Source: an uncultured Bacteroidales bacterium
GTDB lineage: Bacteria > Bacteroidota > Bacteroidia > Bacteroidales > UBA4417
Length of the DNA stretch: 44,828 bases
Assembly (NCBI GenBank): GCA_903913645.1
Contig: CAIWMA010000486.1
Span: forward strand, 1-44,828
Direction of reading: 5' to 3'
Positions 25,307 to 34,498 of the stretch are shown piece after piece. Under the pieces are notes generated by a model. The model ran no database searches. It saw only the letters and a list, made by a program, of their open reading frames with translations, and was not told the origin of the DNA. The translations under genes and the position numbers were made by a program. Every line of letters starts with the position of its first letter. Position 1 is the stretch's first letter.

Positions 25307-26185
25307 TTATCGGCTAAATCTCAGAAACGTTCCTAAGGGAAGTTTTTTGCCGAACTTGTCACCAAGGTATAATTCCCCGAAATCGTTGTTCTCACCACGA
25401 TTAAAATAACTGTTAACCAGGTTATTGCCAACCAATGCGGAGAATCCGATAGAATACATATTGAGAATCAGAAAGCTATTCTGGGCTAGCAACAGTTTGC
25501 TGCAAAGCATGATCATTTCATTCAGATTATCGTCTAGTATCCACTTCTCGCCATCGGCGCCGCGGCCATAAGCTGGTGGATCAAGAATAATTCCGGAATA
25601 GGTATTCCCCCGGCGAACTTCGCGCTGAACAAACTTTAAAGCATCTTCAACTACCCAGCGAATATTTTCCAGCTGACTGTTTTCCATATTTTCTCGGGCC
25701 CAGCTTATAACAGGTTTCACCGAATCAACATGCACAACTTCGGCGCCGGCAGCACGCGCCGCTAGTGAAGCCGCTCCTGTATATGCAAAAAGATTAAGCA
25801 CTTTTGGATGCTGATCTTTTAATGCGGTTACCTGATCGTAAATAAAATCCCAATTGGGAGCCTGTTCGGGGAAAACGCCAATGTGCCGGAATGATGTAAG
25901 TCCAAGCCTGACATTAAAATTCATCTGCTTGTAAGCATAATTGATGCGCCATTGCTCCGGCATTCCTTTCTTTAATATCCAGCGTCCTTTTTCAGTATCG
26001 TTTTTCTCCAGTTTAAATGCAGCCGACGACATTTTATCCCATTCCGCCTCACTCATCGAACGGTTCCATATAGCTTGCGGCTCAGGGCGGATAATCACAT
26101 ACTGCCCGAAGCGTTCCAGTTTTTCGAAACTGCCTGAATCGATAAGTTCGTAATCTGTAAAATGTGAGGGAGTAAGAAGTTGCAT
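25307..26185 (-). CDS. RlmI-like class I SAM-dependent RNA methyltransferase
   Basis: 292 residues. Motif I NLFAYTGAASLAARAAGAEV (131-150), the acidic residue of HVDSVKP, motif IV DPPAYGRG (202-209) and the C-terminal strand region point to an RlmI/RlmK-type Rossmann methyltransferase. The N-terminal 100 residues (RFGQYVIIRPEPQAIWNRSM) lack the PUA domain of E. coli RlmI. It lacks the Cys-rich m5C active site pattern that would decide the base, so the target is unknown. Convergent with the plug-family gene (53-bp gap) and 90 bp after the PlsC-like gene on the same strand. Confidence 0.75.
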   Translation of the reverse strand: MQLLTPSHFTDYELIDSGSFEKLERFGQYVIIRPEPQAIWNRSMSEAEWDKMSSAAFKLEKNDTEKGRWILKKGMPEQWRINYAYKQMNFNVRLGLTSFRHIGVFPEQAPNWDFIYDQVTALKDQHPKVLNLFAYTGAASLAARAAGAEVVHVDSVKPVISWARENMENSQLENIRWVVEDALKFVQREVRRGNTYSGIILDPPAYGRGADGEKWILDDNLNEMIMLCSKLLLAQNSFLILNMYSIGFSALVGNNLVNSYFNRGENNDFGELYLGDKFGKKLPLGTFLRFSR

Positions 26186-26275
26186 GGCTGAATTGTCTGC
26201 TAATTAATTTGCTTTAAAGTACACATAACCAAGCTAATGGATTTCAAATTGCTTAATTTTACCAGCATGATTATA

Positions 26276-26851
26276 TCAGGAAGACACTTTCGCCCGATAT
26301 TGTGGGCTCAAGCTGAATTTCTCAGGAAATCGTGGCTGCTTATCGAAATAAAATTCTTCAATTTCCTTTAAATCCTCCTCATAATTCCCGGTTGGAGTAA
26401 TCATTTTACCAACTCCGCCAATTTTATTTTTATAATCAAGGAATCCCAAAGCAATAGGAACATTGGCATTAAGAGCGATATAATAAAAACCACGTTTCCA
26501 GTTTCGGCTTAAACTTCGCGTTCCTTCAGGAGCGATGGTGATAATCAGGCCTTCGTCTTTCTTAAACATTTCGCCGACCTGCAGAACAATATTAGTACTG
26601 GCTTTCCTGTCAACAGGCATTCCACCCATAGCTGAGACCAGATAGCCTAACGGGAAAAAGAACGCTTCCTTTTTTATCAGGTATTTCGAATTGATTCCAA
26701 TCGACATATACCCGAACCAGCCTACCAGGAAATCCCAGTTGCTGGTATGTGGAGCCATTAATGTCACAAATTTCCTGGTACCAGGCGGTATCTCATTAAC
26801 CACACTCCAACCAAATATTCTTAATATAAATCGTGCAAATTTCTTTTTCAT
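26276..26851 (-). CDS. PlsC-like 1-acyl-glycerol-3-phosphate acyltransferase
   Basis: 191 residues, short for PlsC. The HX4D active site is present as H35-T-S-N-W-D40, with the conserved motif III GGMPVDRK (76-83) and the substrate motif PEGTRS (108-113). It would acylate a glycerol-phosphate-type lipid at the inner face of the membrane, although some short members act on other acceptors. The N-terminus (FARFILRIFGWSVV) is a membrane-surface helix. It is 98 bp after dnaX and 90 bp before the RlmI-like gene, so the three may be loosely co-transcribed. Confidence 0.85.
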   Translation of the reverse strand: MKKKFARFILRIFGWSVVNEIPPGTRKFVTLMAPHTSNWDFLVGWFGYMSIGINSKYLIKKEAFFFPLGYLVSAMGGMPVDRKASTNIVLQVGEMFKKDEGLIITIAPEGTRSLSRNWKRGFYYIALNANVPIALGFLDYKNKIGGVGKMITPTGNYEEDLKEIEEFYFDKQPRFPEKFSLSPQYRAKVSS

Positions 26852-26949
26852 AATTTATTAGTTCAGGTGGTATCAGGATACAAAGAAACAGTAATTTAAT
26901 TTCTTTTTGAACACAGCCAAAATTTGATTATCGTAAATGTTCAGTAATA

Positions 26950-28848
26950 TTAAAGATCTAATTCCAGGTTAAGCTGATCCCTGAGCCTGTTTACATTCGG
27001 GTTTTGAGCTGCCATGGCATCCAGTTTGTCGCGGTCGTTCATGTATTTTTTGGTCTCAGTTGGCTGCTCCGTTACTATAATCTGCATGGAAATGAAGTCA
27101 TTTTTAAGCTCTTCTCTCAGAAAATCAAGCAGCATGTTTCGCCTGTCATTTAATTCCTTTGCAAGAACTGTATTTCCAACAGTGAGCAGCAGAACATTAT
27201 CAGGCTGTAAAACAGCTTTATACGATGTAAGTGCCGCATAAAACAAAGCGGAATCGAATTTCTTTAATTCTGCGAAACGTAAAAGCGATGCTTCAATCTG
27301 CTCGAAAGTAAATGTGTCAGCACGGTCTTTTATAATATCTGCCTTTACCGAACCTGCCAACTGGTCGGCTTGCATAACCGATTTTATAGAAAAACTAGAC
27401 CTGTGATGCGATTGAACAGGTACATCGTGCTGGGGTATTTCAGCAACTTCCGGTTCAGGAACTTTTACTATTTCGGGCTGTAAAATAACTTCAGAAACAG
27501 GGATTTCGGGCTTAAATTCGGCAACAGGAACCGGTGCTACAGTAGGTTCAACAAATTGAACCGGGGTTGGAGTAAGAATAGGAATCGCGTCAGACTCCGG
27601 AATCAGTGCTGCTATAACCGTGGCTGGAGTTTCAACATGCGGAGTTGGTGCAGCAATTATCTGGGGTGGTGAGACAGGCACCGGTGTAGGTTTCGATTCC
27701 TCGACACTAGCAGGTTGAACAGGTATGGTTTGCATTCCTGACTGCATCTGCATTTGCCCACTCAGCTTGCATATCTGGATAAGCGGAACTTCAAGTGCCA
27801 GCCTCTTATTGTTTGATGTCCGGTAAGTTATATCACATTTGTTAATGATATCCATTGCATCAATTAATAACTGCATCGGTACTGTCCTGGCCTGATTCGA
27901 ATATTTTGCACGGATGGCATCACTGGTTTCGATCAGCTTTACCGTTGCAGGATCGATACTCATAAGAAGGTTACGCAAATGTTCGCCCATCCCGGTTATA
28001 AAATGCTGTCCGTCGAAACCTTTCTCAATTACATCATTAATAATTAGCAAAGTATCCTTAAAATTCCCAGTCCGCATATAATCCATGATTCGGAAGTAAT
28101 ATTCATAATCGAGCACATTCAGGTTTTCGAGAACTAGTTCACGGCTGATAGTGCGATCGCCAAGATTTACCATCTGGTCGAAAACCGACAAAGCGTCGCG
28201 AAGAGCGCCATCCGCTTTATGAGCAATGATATGAAGAGCTTCAGGATCGGCTGTAACTTCTTCGCTTTTGGCAACATACAAAAGATGCTTTGCGATATCA
28301 TCTACAGTAATGCGTTTGAAATCAAAAATCTGGCAACGCGAAAGAATAGTAGGAATAATTTTATGCTTTTCGGTCGTAGCCAGGATAAACTTTGCATATG
28401 CAGGAGGTTCTTCCAATGTTTTGAGAAAAGCATTAAAAGCCTGGGTCGAAAGCATATGAACCTCATCAATGATATACACTTTATATTTCCCCATTTGTGG
28501 CGGAATCCTCACCTGGTCGACCAGGTTGCGGATATCATCGACACTGTTGTTGGAAGCAGCATCCAATTCATGGATATTGAATGAAGCCGAATCATTAAAA
28601 GCAATACAGGAAGAACATTCGTTACAAGGTTCGGTGTCGGCAGTAGGATGCAGGCAGTTTATCGTTTTAGCCAGGATTCGTGCACAAGTGGTTTTACCAA
28701 CGCCCCGCGGTCCGCAGAAAAGGAAGGCCTGAGCCAGCTGATTGTTACGAATAGCATTTTTGAGTGTTCCGGTAATCGAAATCTGACCCACAACAGTGCT
28801 GAATGTAACAGGACGATATTTACGTGCTGATACTATAAAATTATCCAT
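26950..28848 (-). CDS. dnaX: DNA polymerase III subunit gamma/tau
   Basis: 632 residues. AAA+ clamp-loader ATPase: Walker A GPRGVGKTT (46-54), zinc ligands Cys65, Cys75, Cys78 and Cys81, Walker B with DEVH (128-131), sensor 1 LATTEKHK (156-163) and the SRC arginine finger (170-172). Domain III follows to about 365. A Pro/Val-rich linker spans about 380-480 (PVQPASVEESKPTPVPVSPP and similar), then the C-terminal tau-like domain. It loads the beta clamp and couples the replicase to the helicase. No slippery A-run is apparent that would split tau and gamma. The predicted promoter is about 80 bp upstream. Confidence 0.95.
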   Translation of the reverse strand: MDNFIVSARKYRPVTFSTVVGQISITGTLKNAIRNNQLAQAFLFCGPRGVGKTTCARILAKTINCLHPTADTEPCNECSSCIAFNDSASFNIHELDAASNNSVDDIRNLVDQVRIPPQMGKYKVYIIDEVHMLSTQAFNAFLKTLEEPPAYAKFILATTEKHKIIPTILSRCQIFDFKRITVDDIAKHLLYVAKSEEVTADPEALHIIAHKADGALRDALSVFDQMVNLGDRTISRELVLENLNVLDYEYYFRIMDYMRTGNFKDTLLIINDVIEKGFDGQHFITGMGEHLRNLLMSIDPATVKLIETSDAIRAKYSNQARTVPMQLLIDAMDIINKCDITYRTSNNKRLALEVPLIQICKLSGQMQMQSGMQTIPVQPASVEESKPTPVPVSPPQIIAAPTPHVETPATVIAALIPESDAIPILTPTPVQFVEPTVAPVPVAEFKPEIPVSEVILQPEIVKVPEPEVAEIPQHDVPVQSHHRSSFSIKSVMQADQLAGSVKADIIKDRADTFTFEQIEASLLRFAELKKFDSALFYAALTSYKAVLQPDNVLLLTVGNTVLAKELNDRRNMLLDFLREELKNDFISMQIIVTEQPTETKKYMNDRDKLDAMAAQNPNVNRLRDQLNLELDL

Positions 28849-28927
28849 AATAGACTGAAGATTAAATCAATGTTCCAGGTTTCTGATCAATTGTTCTGGC
28901 TCTGAAAACAGTGATACTATACAAATT

Positions 28928-28935
28928 CAAAAGTA
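28928..28935 (-). promoter_or_regulatory. Predicted -7 promoter element for dnaX
   Basis: CAAAAGTA on the forward strand is TACTTTTG on the reverse, matching TAnnTTTG. It gives an about 75-nt leader to the dnaX ATG. No clear -33. Confidence 0.5.
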
Positions 28936-29180
28936 AAACAATTCGGCCAATGTGAGCCGGTTTGTTAATAAAATTGAAGGAACAGGAAATGTTAATCGCT
29001 GGAATTTAATATCAGGTATATATTTTTAATTTATCTATTTCTGACAGAAAAGGAAATATCGGCATCAGCAACAATTAAAATCTCACATTCCCGATTTGAA
29101 TCCTAATCAATTATATTCCCTAGATTCATTCAGATGAAGAGAAAAAAAGCAGCCCAGGAAACATGCTGCACAAAAAAACG

Positions 29181-29188
29181 TATTTTTG
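29181..29188 (+). promoter_or_regulatory. Predicted -7 promoter element for the deacetylase gene
   Basis: TATTTTTG matches TAnnTTTG. It lies inside the longest possible reading frame from 29163, which argues that translation begins downstream, at 29208. Confidence 0.45.
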
Positions 29189-29207
29189 CTTTATATCTTT
29201 ATGTCCG

Positions 29208-30518
29208 ATGCTATTGATTCTGATTCCGAAAGAAACCAACCGGCTGCATTTTTCCATGCAGCTTATGCTGACAAGGCTGCTGGGACTTGAGGTAAAGTTT
29301 ACAATTGATTTTTCATTATTTGAGCAATACGATGGCCCGAAGTTTTCATATGGTGTGCCTGTTGGAAAGAAACACCTGTTCTTTGCATCCAGTGGTTTAC
29401 TTTTTGAAAGTAAAATCTCAGCAAGGGATTTAAGGCATTTTTCATTCGAAGGTGGCCTGGTTTTCTTCCCGGTATATGATAAAGCTTCTGTTTTACCTTT
29501 TGATCTGTTTTCAGCTTCATTCTACCTTGTAAGCCGCTATGAGGAATACCTTCCGCATCTGCGCGATAATCACAACCGGTACTCAGCATCAGGAAGCGAT
29601 GCTTACCAGCAGGGCTACCTGCATAAACCACTGGTTAATATGTGGTCGATGCGAATCAAGGATATTTTACAGGAATGGTTCGCCGATTTAAAATTTACAA
29701 CGCCTGTTTATAGTTTTGTTCCCACCATCGACATTGATGCTGCCTACGCTTTTAAAAACAAAGGAATTACGCGTGCAATAGGGGGAATTACCAAAGCATT
29801 TCAGAACAGGGACTACGATCAGGTACGCCACAGAATAAGAGTTTTATTCAGGCTTGAACAAGATCCTTTCGATACGTTTGAACTTCAGATGCAACTGCAG
29901 AAAAAATACAACTACAGGGCAATTTATTTCATTTTACTTGCTGATTATGGCCCAAACGATAAAAATATCCCACATAACAACAGGTATTTCCAAAGACTTA
30001 TCAGGTATCTTGCCGACTATGCCGAAATCGGGATACATCCATCTTATGCATCTTCGCTTCAGCCTTCGCTGATGGTTATGGAGACGGCAAGGTTATCAAA
30101 AATCCTGAAACGCGACGTAGAACTCAGCAGGCAGCATTTCCTAAAATTATCGCTGCCCGAAACTTATCGCAACCTGATAAATAATGATATAATTCATGAT
30201 TATACAATGGGTTATGCTGAAGTTGCCGGATTCAGAGCATCCATATGTACGCCTTTCCCATTTTTCGACCTGGATCAGGATTCGATTACAAACCTCATTA
30301 TACATCCATTTGCAGCTATGGACGGCACTTTGCATGATTATATGAAACTCAGCCCGCAAAAAGCAACAGAGGCCATTAATGAATTGATACATGAAGTAAA
30401 GCAAGTCGGAGGCACATTTATACCTTTATGGCATAACCCGGCATTGAATGAAGTTGGTGATTGGAAAGGTTGGCTGAAGGTCTATACCGATATGGTGGAA
30501 GAAGGGATGAAGAAGTAA
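29208..30518 (+). CDS. DUF7033/polysaccharide deacetylase-like protein
   Basis: 436 residues from the ATG at 29208 (MLLILIPKETNRLHFSMQLM). An ATG at 29163 exists, but it would have its start upstream of the predicted promoter. The N-terminal domain, to about 180, is the DUF7033-type pattern (LLGLEVKFTIDFSLFEQYDG, YLVSRYEEYLP). The second half resembles NodB-type polysaccharide deacetylases: PTIDIDAAYAFKNKG with the metal-binding Asp, IGIHPSYAS with the His, and AEVAGFRAS. It would remove acetyl groups from a glycan; the substrate is unknown. A FemAB/GNAT-like gene follows after 163 bp. Confidence 0.8.
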   Translation: MLLILIPKETNRLHFSMQLMLTRLLGLEVKFTIDFSLFEQYDGPKFSYGVPVGKKHLFFASSGLLFESKISARDLRHFSFEGGLVFFPVYDKASVLPFDLFSASFYLVSRYEEYLPHLRDNHNRYSASGSDAYQQGYLHKPLVNMWSMRIKDILQEWFADLKFTTPVYSFVPTIDIDAAYAFKNKGITRAIGGITKAFQNRDYDQVRHRIRVLFRLEQDPFDTFELQMQLQKKYNYRAIYFILLADYGPNDKNIPHNNRYFQRLIRYLADYAEIGIHPSYASSLQPSLMVMETARLSKILKRDVELSRQHFLKLSLPETYRNLINNDIIHDYTMGYAEVAGFRASICTPFPFFDLDQDSITNLIIHPFAAMDGTLHDYMKLSPQKATEAINELIHEVKQVGGTFIPLWHNPALNEVGDWKGWLKVYTDMVEEGMKK

Positions 30519-30537
30519 GGAGTTTACCTTATTTGCC

Positions 30538-30672
30538 GAATTTTGATTCAAATCACAAATTCCAGGTAATAAAATTCAAGTCGCAAGTCGCAAAATTCAA
30601 ATTCCAAGTAACAAATATCAGGTAACAACTTCTATCTCAAAACTCATAACTCCTAACTTATAACTTATAAAT
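30538..30672. repeat. Low-complexity intergenic tract
   Basis: Degenerate repeats of CAAATTCCAAGTAAC/GTCGCAA type (30550-30630), then TAACT-type units (CATAACTCCTAACTTATAAC, 30645-30665). No coding or promoter signal. Similar tracts appear after radC and next to the YkgJ-like gene. Confidence 0.6.
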
Positions 30673-30681
30673 AAATCCCAC

Positions 30682-31647
30682 ATGATCCGCTTTCTTCAGC
30701 ATCAAATGATAGATAAACCGCGTTGGGACGAATGCATTGATCATGCTATGAACGGAAATCTCTATGCAATTTCATGGTTCCTCGATATAGTAAGTCCGGG
30801 CTGGTGTGCTCTTATTGACGGAGAATATGTGAAAGTATTTCCTTTGCCGGTATCATCAAAAGCAGGCATCCATTATATAATGCAACCTCTTTTCACCCAG
30901 CAGCTAGGGCTCTTTTATACGTCTGTGTCAACTGAGGAAAATGCTGAAGAATTCCTGAAGAGTATTCCACCTGAATACAAATACATTGATTTTAATCTGA
31001 ATACTTCAAATAAAATCAAAGCTTCAGCCGGTGTATTCGAAATGATCAATCTGGAATTGGATCTTACCAGCGAATACCAGGATTTGGCTTCAGGCTACCA
31101 GAATAATTTACAACGCAATATAAAAAAGGCAGCTCAAAACAAGCTCACTATCTCAAAGCAAGTGAGTCCTGAGGAAATCATCTCCCTTTTCAGAAATAAT
31201 AAAGGATTGGATCTTAGCCATTTAAACAATAATGAATACGCTATTATCCAGAAAATTGCGAGCGAATGTATACAAAAAGGCATTGGTGAAATTTGGGGGG
31301 CATACGATGAATTTAATCAGCTTGTTGCAGCAATTCTATGGATTACAATTAATAACAAAGCAATTTTCCTGTTTTCAGCTTTATCGGAAACCGGTAAAAA
31401 ACTCAATGCAATGCCATGGCTTATTGACGCCTTTATAAAACAAAATTCCGGCAAGCCCCTTGTACTCGATTTTGAAGGTTCAAATAATGAAGGGCTGGCA
31501 AGATTTTACAGTAGTTTTGGTGCAAAAAAAGTAATTTATCAGCGGTATGTGTATAATTCTCTCCCCCGGTATTTTCGTATCGGGCTTAAGCTATGGCGTT
31601 TAAGCAGGACGAAATTAAAAAAGTACCTGCTAATGTCAAAACAATAG
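30682..31647 (+). CDS. FemAB/GNAT-like acyltransferase
   Basis: 321 residues. It resembles the GNAT/FemAB fold seen in Bacteroidota envelope genes: WFLDIVSPGWCALIDGEYVK near the start, FNLNTSNKI, SGYQNNLQRNIKKAAQNKLT for the basic helix, and a C-terminal acetyltransferase part (LVLDFEGSNNEGLARFYSSF). No signal peptide. Typical roles are adding an amino acid or acyl group to peptidoglycan or glycan precursors; the substrate is unknown. It follows the deacetylase on the same strand after a repeat tract, suggesting an envelope theme. Confidence 0.7.
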   Translation: MIRFLQHQMIDKPRWDECIDHAMNGNLYAISWFLDIVSPGWCALIDGEYVKVFPLPVSSKAGIHYIMQPLFTQQLGLFYTSVSTEENAEEFLKSIPPEYKYIDFNLNTSNKIKASAGVFEMINLELDLTSEYQDLASGYQNNLQRNIKKAAQNKLTISKQVSPEEIISLFRNNKGLDLSHLNNNEYAIIQKIASECIQKGIGEIWGAYDEFNQLVAAILWITINNKAIFLFSALSETGKKLNAMPWLIDAFIKQNSGKPLVLDFEGSNNEGLARFYSSFGAKKVIYQRYVYNSLPRYFRIGLKLWRLSRTKLKKYLLMSKQ

Positions 31648-31658
31648 TCCAAAGTAGC

Positions 31659-31666
31659 TATTTTTG
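31659..31666 (+). promoter_or_regulatory. Predicted -7 promoter element for upp
   Basis: TATTTTTG matches TAnnTTTG. It lies in the gap after the FemAB/GNAT-like gene and would give a leader of about 44 nt to the ATG at 31716. Confidence 0.5.
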
Positions 31667-31715
31667 TAAGGTTTCGTAATCAAGGTAATTTTCAAATGAA
31701 ATAATATCGAGCAAT

Positions 31716-32366
31716 ATGGTGATCAATATCGGAAGTAAAAATTCAATAGTAAATCAGTTTGTTTGTGAACTTCGTGATGTATCCTTGCAACAGGACCGGA
31801 TGCGGTTCCGCCGGAATATGGAACGCATAGGCGAAATTTTTGCTTATGAGATAAGTAAGACGATGCAATATGAACCTAAAGAAGTGATTACTTCACTTGG
31901 TTCTGCTGAAGTTCAGGTTTTGAAAAATACTCCTGTACTTGCAACTATTTTAAGGGCAGGCATGCCTTTGCATCAGGGAATGCTCAATTATTTTGATACT
32001 TCCGACAATGCATTTGTATCAGCTTATCGCGAACATAGGAAAGATGATAAATTTTCGATTCAGATTGAATATGTTTCCAGTCCTGAAATCGAAAAACGTG
32101 TTTTAATTCTGACAGATCCAATGCTTGCTACAGGCCAATCGATGGTTGCCTCCTATAATTCTTTACTTATACATGGCAAACCTGTCCACGCTCATTTTGT
32201 ATCCATAGTTGCCAGTGTTCAGGGGGTGGAATATTTGAAACGTATGCTGCCAAAAACAGGTACTACTATCTGGGTAGCAGCAATAGATGATGAGCTAACT
32301 GCGCAGGGATATATTGTTCCCGGACTAGGTGATGCCGGTGACCTGGCATTCGGGCAGAAAGTTTAA
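31716..32366 (+). CDS. upp: Uracil phosphoribosyltransferase
   Basis: 216 residues. It converts uracil and PRPP into UMP for pyrimidine salvage. The PRPP-binding loop is LILTDPMLATGQSMVAS, close to the usual DPMLATGGS. Other matches: ATILRAGMPLHQGML, VQIEYVSSPEIEKRVLIL region, and the uracil-binding end YIVPGLGDAGDLAFG. Length matches the family. It has its own predicted promoter and is followed by a small membrane protein after 88 bp. Confidence 0.95.
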   Translation: MVINIGSKNSIVNQFVCELRDVSLQQDRMRFRRNMERIGEIFAYEISKTMQYEPKEVITSLGSAEVQVLKNTPVLATILRAGMPLHQGMLNYFDTSDNAFVSAYREHRKDDKFSIQIEYVSSPEIEKRVLILTDPMLATGQSMVASYNSLLIHGKPVHAHFVSIVASVQGVEYLKRMLPKTGTTIWVAAIDDELTAQGYIVPGLGDAGDLAFGQKV

Positions 32367-32454
32367 CAAAACAGATTAAAAATATTTTCAATATCTGGCA
32401 AATCAGATGCAACATTATTGCTGTTGATACGTTTCACTATAAATCGATTTAACC

Positions 32455-32940
32455 TTGTCAGGATTTCTAAAAATATTAATTGTTTTTTTAGTTAGCAGCA
32501 TCAAATTCCTGATCGCTCCTGCTTTGTCGTTCGGCATGGGGTTGAATTTCGTACAAACCTGGCTTTCAACTACAGCCGGAGGAATTGTAGGCGTTGTGGT
32601 ATTCTTCTTTTTGAGTAAATGGATTCTTCAATTATATTCGAAATATTTTTTCTATTATTTCCATTTATTCAGGCTTAAACTTTACAAAACACTAAATATA
32701 AGTGTTCCAAAATTCATTCCTGCCCGAAGATTTACAAGGCGAAACAGGATGATAATTAAAATTGTGAAAAAATTTGGTATGGCAGGTATTGTGATTCTCA
32801 CGCCTGTGCTGCTTTCCATTCCACTGGGTACATTTATTGCTGCCAGGTATTATTCAACAAACCGTTTTCTGTTGGTTTATCTTAGTGGTTCCGTGTTATT
32901 CTGGTCACTGTTTATGTCATCAGCAATCTCATTCTTTTAA
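32455..32940 (+). CDS. Small integral membrane protein, possibly Sm_multidrug_ex-like
   Basis: 161 residues from a TTG start; an in-frame TAA lies 13 bases upstream and no upstream ATG exists. Four hydrophobic segments: about 4-27, 38-58, 105-128 and 134-158, with a basic loop (ARRFTRRNRMIIKIVKKFG) in the middle. KFGMAGIVILTPVLLSIPLG resembles the DedA/small-multidrug-export group, but the match is weak and the function is unknown. An ATG at codon 28 would delete the first helix. It lies between upp and the ABC permease on the same strand. Confidence 0.6.
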   Translation: MSGFLKILIVFLVSSIKFLIAPALSFGMGLNFVQTWLSTTAGGIVGVVVFFFLSKWILQLYSKYFFYYFHLFRLKLYKTLNISVPKFIPARRFTRRNRMIIKIVKKFGMAGIVILTPVLLSIPLGTFIAARYYSTNRFLLVYLSGSVLFWSLFMSSAISFF

Positions 32941-33089
32941 AAGAAATTTCCTCTTATTATTTTTTTCTATCCGGATTAAATTAAATCCTTAATTTTACCA
33001 ATATTTACTACAATTGCACTCTGTTGATTGACGATTAAGAGTCAGCAATTTAACCTTCGATTACTAATAATATATATAAAATATTTGCC

Positions 33090-34343
33090 ATGAAGTTGTT
33101 TACAGGAGGCCTTGTTCTTGAAAATCTTCGCATCTCTATGCAATCGGTTCGAAGCCATATGATGCGTACTACTTTGACAGTTCTGATCATTTCATTTGGA
33201 ATCATGGCCCTGGTGGGTATTCTTACCTCTATTGATGCCATAAAATATTATCTGAATGATAATTTCCAGATGATGGGAGCCAATACATTTACTATCCGTA
33301 ATCGTACCATGCAGGTCCGTATAGGGAATAATCATAGCAAAGCCAAAAATTTCAGAGAGATATCCTATGAAGAAGCTGCAAGATTTAAAGAATCTTTTAC
33401 ATTTCCCGCTACTCCATCCGTGTTCATTTACGCCACCAACCTCGCTACTGTTAAGTTCGCAAATAACAAAACGAATCCCAATGTTCCTGTTATCGGTTGT
33501 GATGAGAATTATATCATTACTTCCGGAAATGAAATTATTAAGGGTAGAAACATTTCACCAACCGAAGTTTTTTATGGAGCTTCTGTTGCCTTGATAGGGA
33601 GTGATGTAATTAAAAAAGTTTTTAAAAATAATGAAGATCCGGTTGGAAAGTTTGTCACCATTGGCCCTGGCCGATATCTAATTGTAGGACTACTGAAGGA
33701 AAAAGGATCAAGTATGGGTTTCAATCCCGACAATGTTTGCCTTATTCCGATAAATAATGCCCGACAACGTTTTTCAAAGCCTAATGCGTCATACAGTATT
33801 AATGTTCACGTGGCTGACGGCGAAAAACTCGAAGCGGCAATTGATGAGGCAACAGGCGTATTTCGGATTGTCCGCCAGGTGAGTGTTGGCGATGAAGATA
33901 GTTTTGATATTTCGAAAAGTGACAACCTTGCCAATATGTTGTTTGATAGTTTGAGCTATCTGAGTTTGGCAGCAAAAGTAATTGGTGCAATCACATTGCT
34001 TGGAGCAGCCATTGGCCTGATGAATATTATGCTTGTATCAGTTACTGAGCGCACACGTGAAATTGGCATTCGTAAAGCTATTGGCGCCACCAAACACACC
34101 ATAAGGAACCAGTTTTTGGCCGAAGCAATTGTGATTGCTCAGTTGGGTGGTTTATTGGGAATAATATTGGGAATTGCCATTGGAAATGCCCTGGCCATTT
34201 CAATCGGGACAAGCTTTTTTATTCCCTGGAAATGGATTATCTGGGGCTTTAGTTTATGCTTCTTTGTAGCCTTGATCTCAGGAATTATCCCAGCTATGAA
34301 AGCTGCTAAACTGGATCCCATTGACGCACTCAGGTACGAATAG
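33090..34343 (+). CDS. MacB/FtsX-family ABC transporter permease
   Basis: 417 residues. N-terminal helix [20 protein letters not shown], then a periplasmic MacB_PCD-like domain (about 50-270), then three C-terminal helices. The FtsX-domain signature [20 protein letters not shown] is intact, and the end [17 protein letters not shown] is typical of MacB/LolC-type permeases. It would drive substrate extrusion or lipoprotein trafficking with an ATPase subunit. No ABC ATPase gene is next to it, so the partner lies elsewhere. Transcribed alone in this window, upstream of the toxin-antitoxin pair. Confidence 0.88.
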   Translation: MKLFTGGLVLENLRISMQSVRSHMMRTTLTVLIISFGIMALVGILTSIDAIKYYLNDNFQMMGANTFTIRNRTMQVRIGNNHSKAKNFREISYEEAARFKESFTFPATPSVFIYATNLATVKFANNKTNPNVPVIGCDENYIITSGNEIIKGRNISPTEVFYGASVALIGSDVIKKVFKNNEDPVGKFVTIGPGRYLIVGLLKEKGSSMGFNPDNVCLIPINNARQRFSKPNASYSINVHVADGEKLEAAIDEATGVFRIVRQVSVGDEDSFDISKSDNLANMLFDSLSYLSLAAKVIGAITLLGAAIGLMNIMLVSVTERTREIGIRKAIGATKHTIRNQFLAEAIVIAQLGGLLGIILGIAIGNALAISIGTSFFIPWKWIIWGFSLCFFVALISGIIPAMKAAKLDPIDALRYE

Positions 34344-34443
34344 CACTTTAGTTATTTAGTAGTATTAGGGTATTAAACTGTAGCAAGAACAATGGCTTAT
34401 AATTGATTTTCATGTAGTTATAATTTAATTATATTTATTTTTA

Positions 34444-34468
34444 GACAAATGTCGCCTATTTAACGACA
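34444..34468 (+). promoter_or_regulatory. Candidate operator for the toxin-antitoxin promoter
   Basis: GACA-AA-TGTC (34444-34453) is followed by CGACA (34464-34468), and GACAAAT recurs at 34444 and 34465, 21 bp apart, about two helical turns. The cluster sits just upstream of the -7 box at 34476, where an Xre-type antitoxin would be expected to bind for autoregulation. Confidence 0.4.
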
Positions 34469-34475
34469 AATTGCT

Positions 34476-34483
34476 TATCTTTG
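34476..34483 (+). promoter_or_regulatory. Predicted -7 promoter element for the toxin-antitoxin pair
   Basis: TATCTTTG matches TAnnTTTG. Transcription would start near 34490, just before the ATG at 34499. Confidence 0.5.
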
Positions 34484-34498
34484 TGGAAAATTATAACA

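Larger units (their letters stand above)
28849..29207. other. 359-bp divergent intergenic region
   Basis: The region separates dnaX (-) and the deacetylase gene (+) and holds a predicted -7 element for each. AT-rich throughout; a weak inverted repeat GCAGC-N11-GCTGC lies at 29149-29169, just above the forward -7 box, and could be an operator. No coding frame is supported. Confidence 0.6.

Noticed and set aside
29163-29207. Upstream start for the deacetylase gene
   Set aside because: It would place the start codon before the predicted promoter box.
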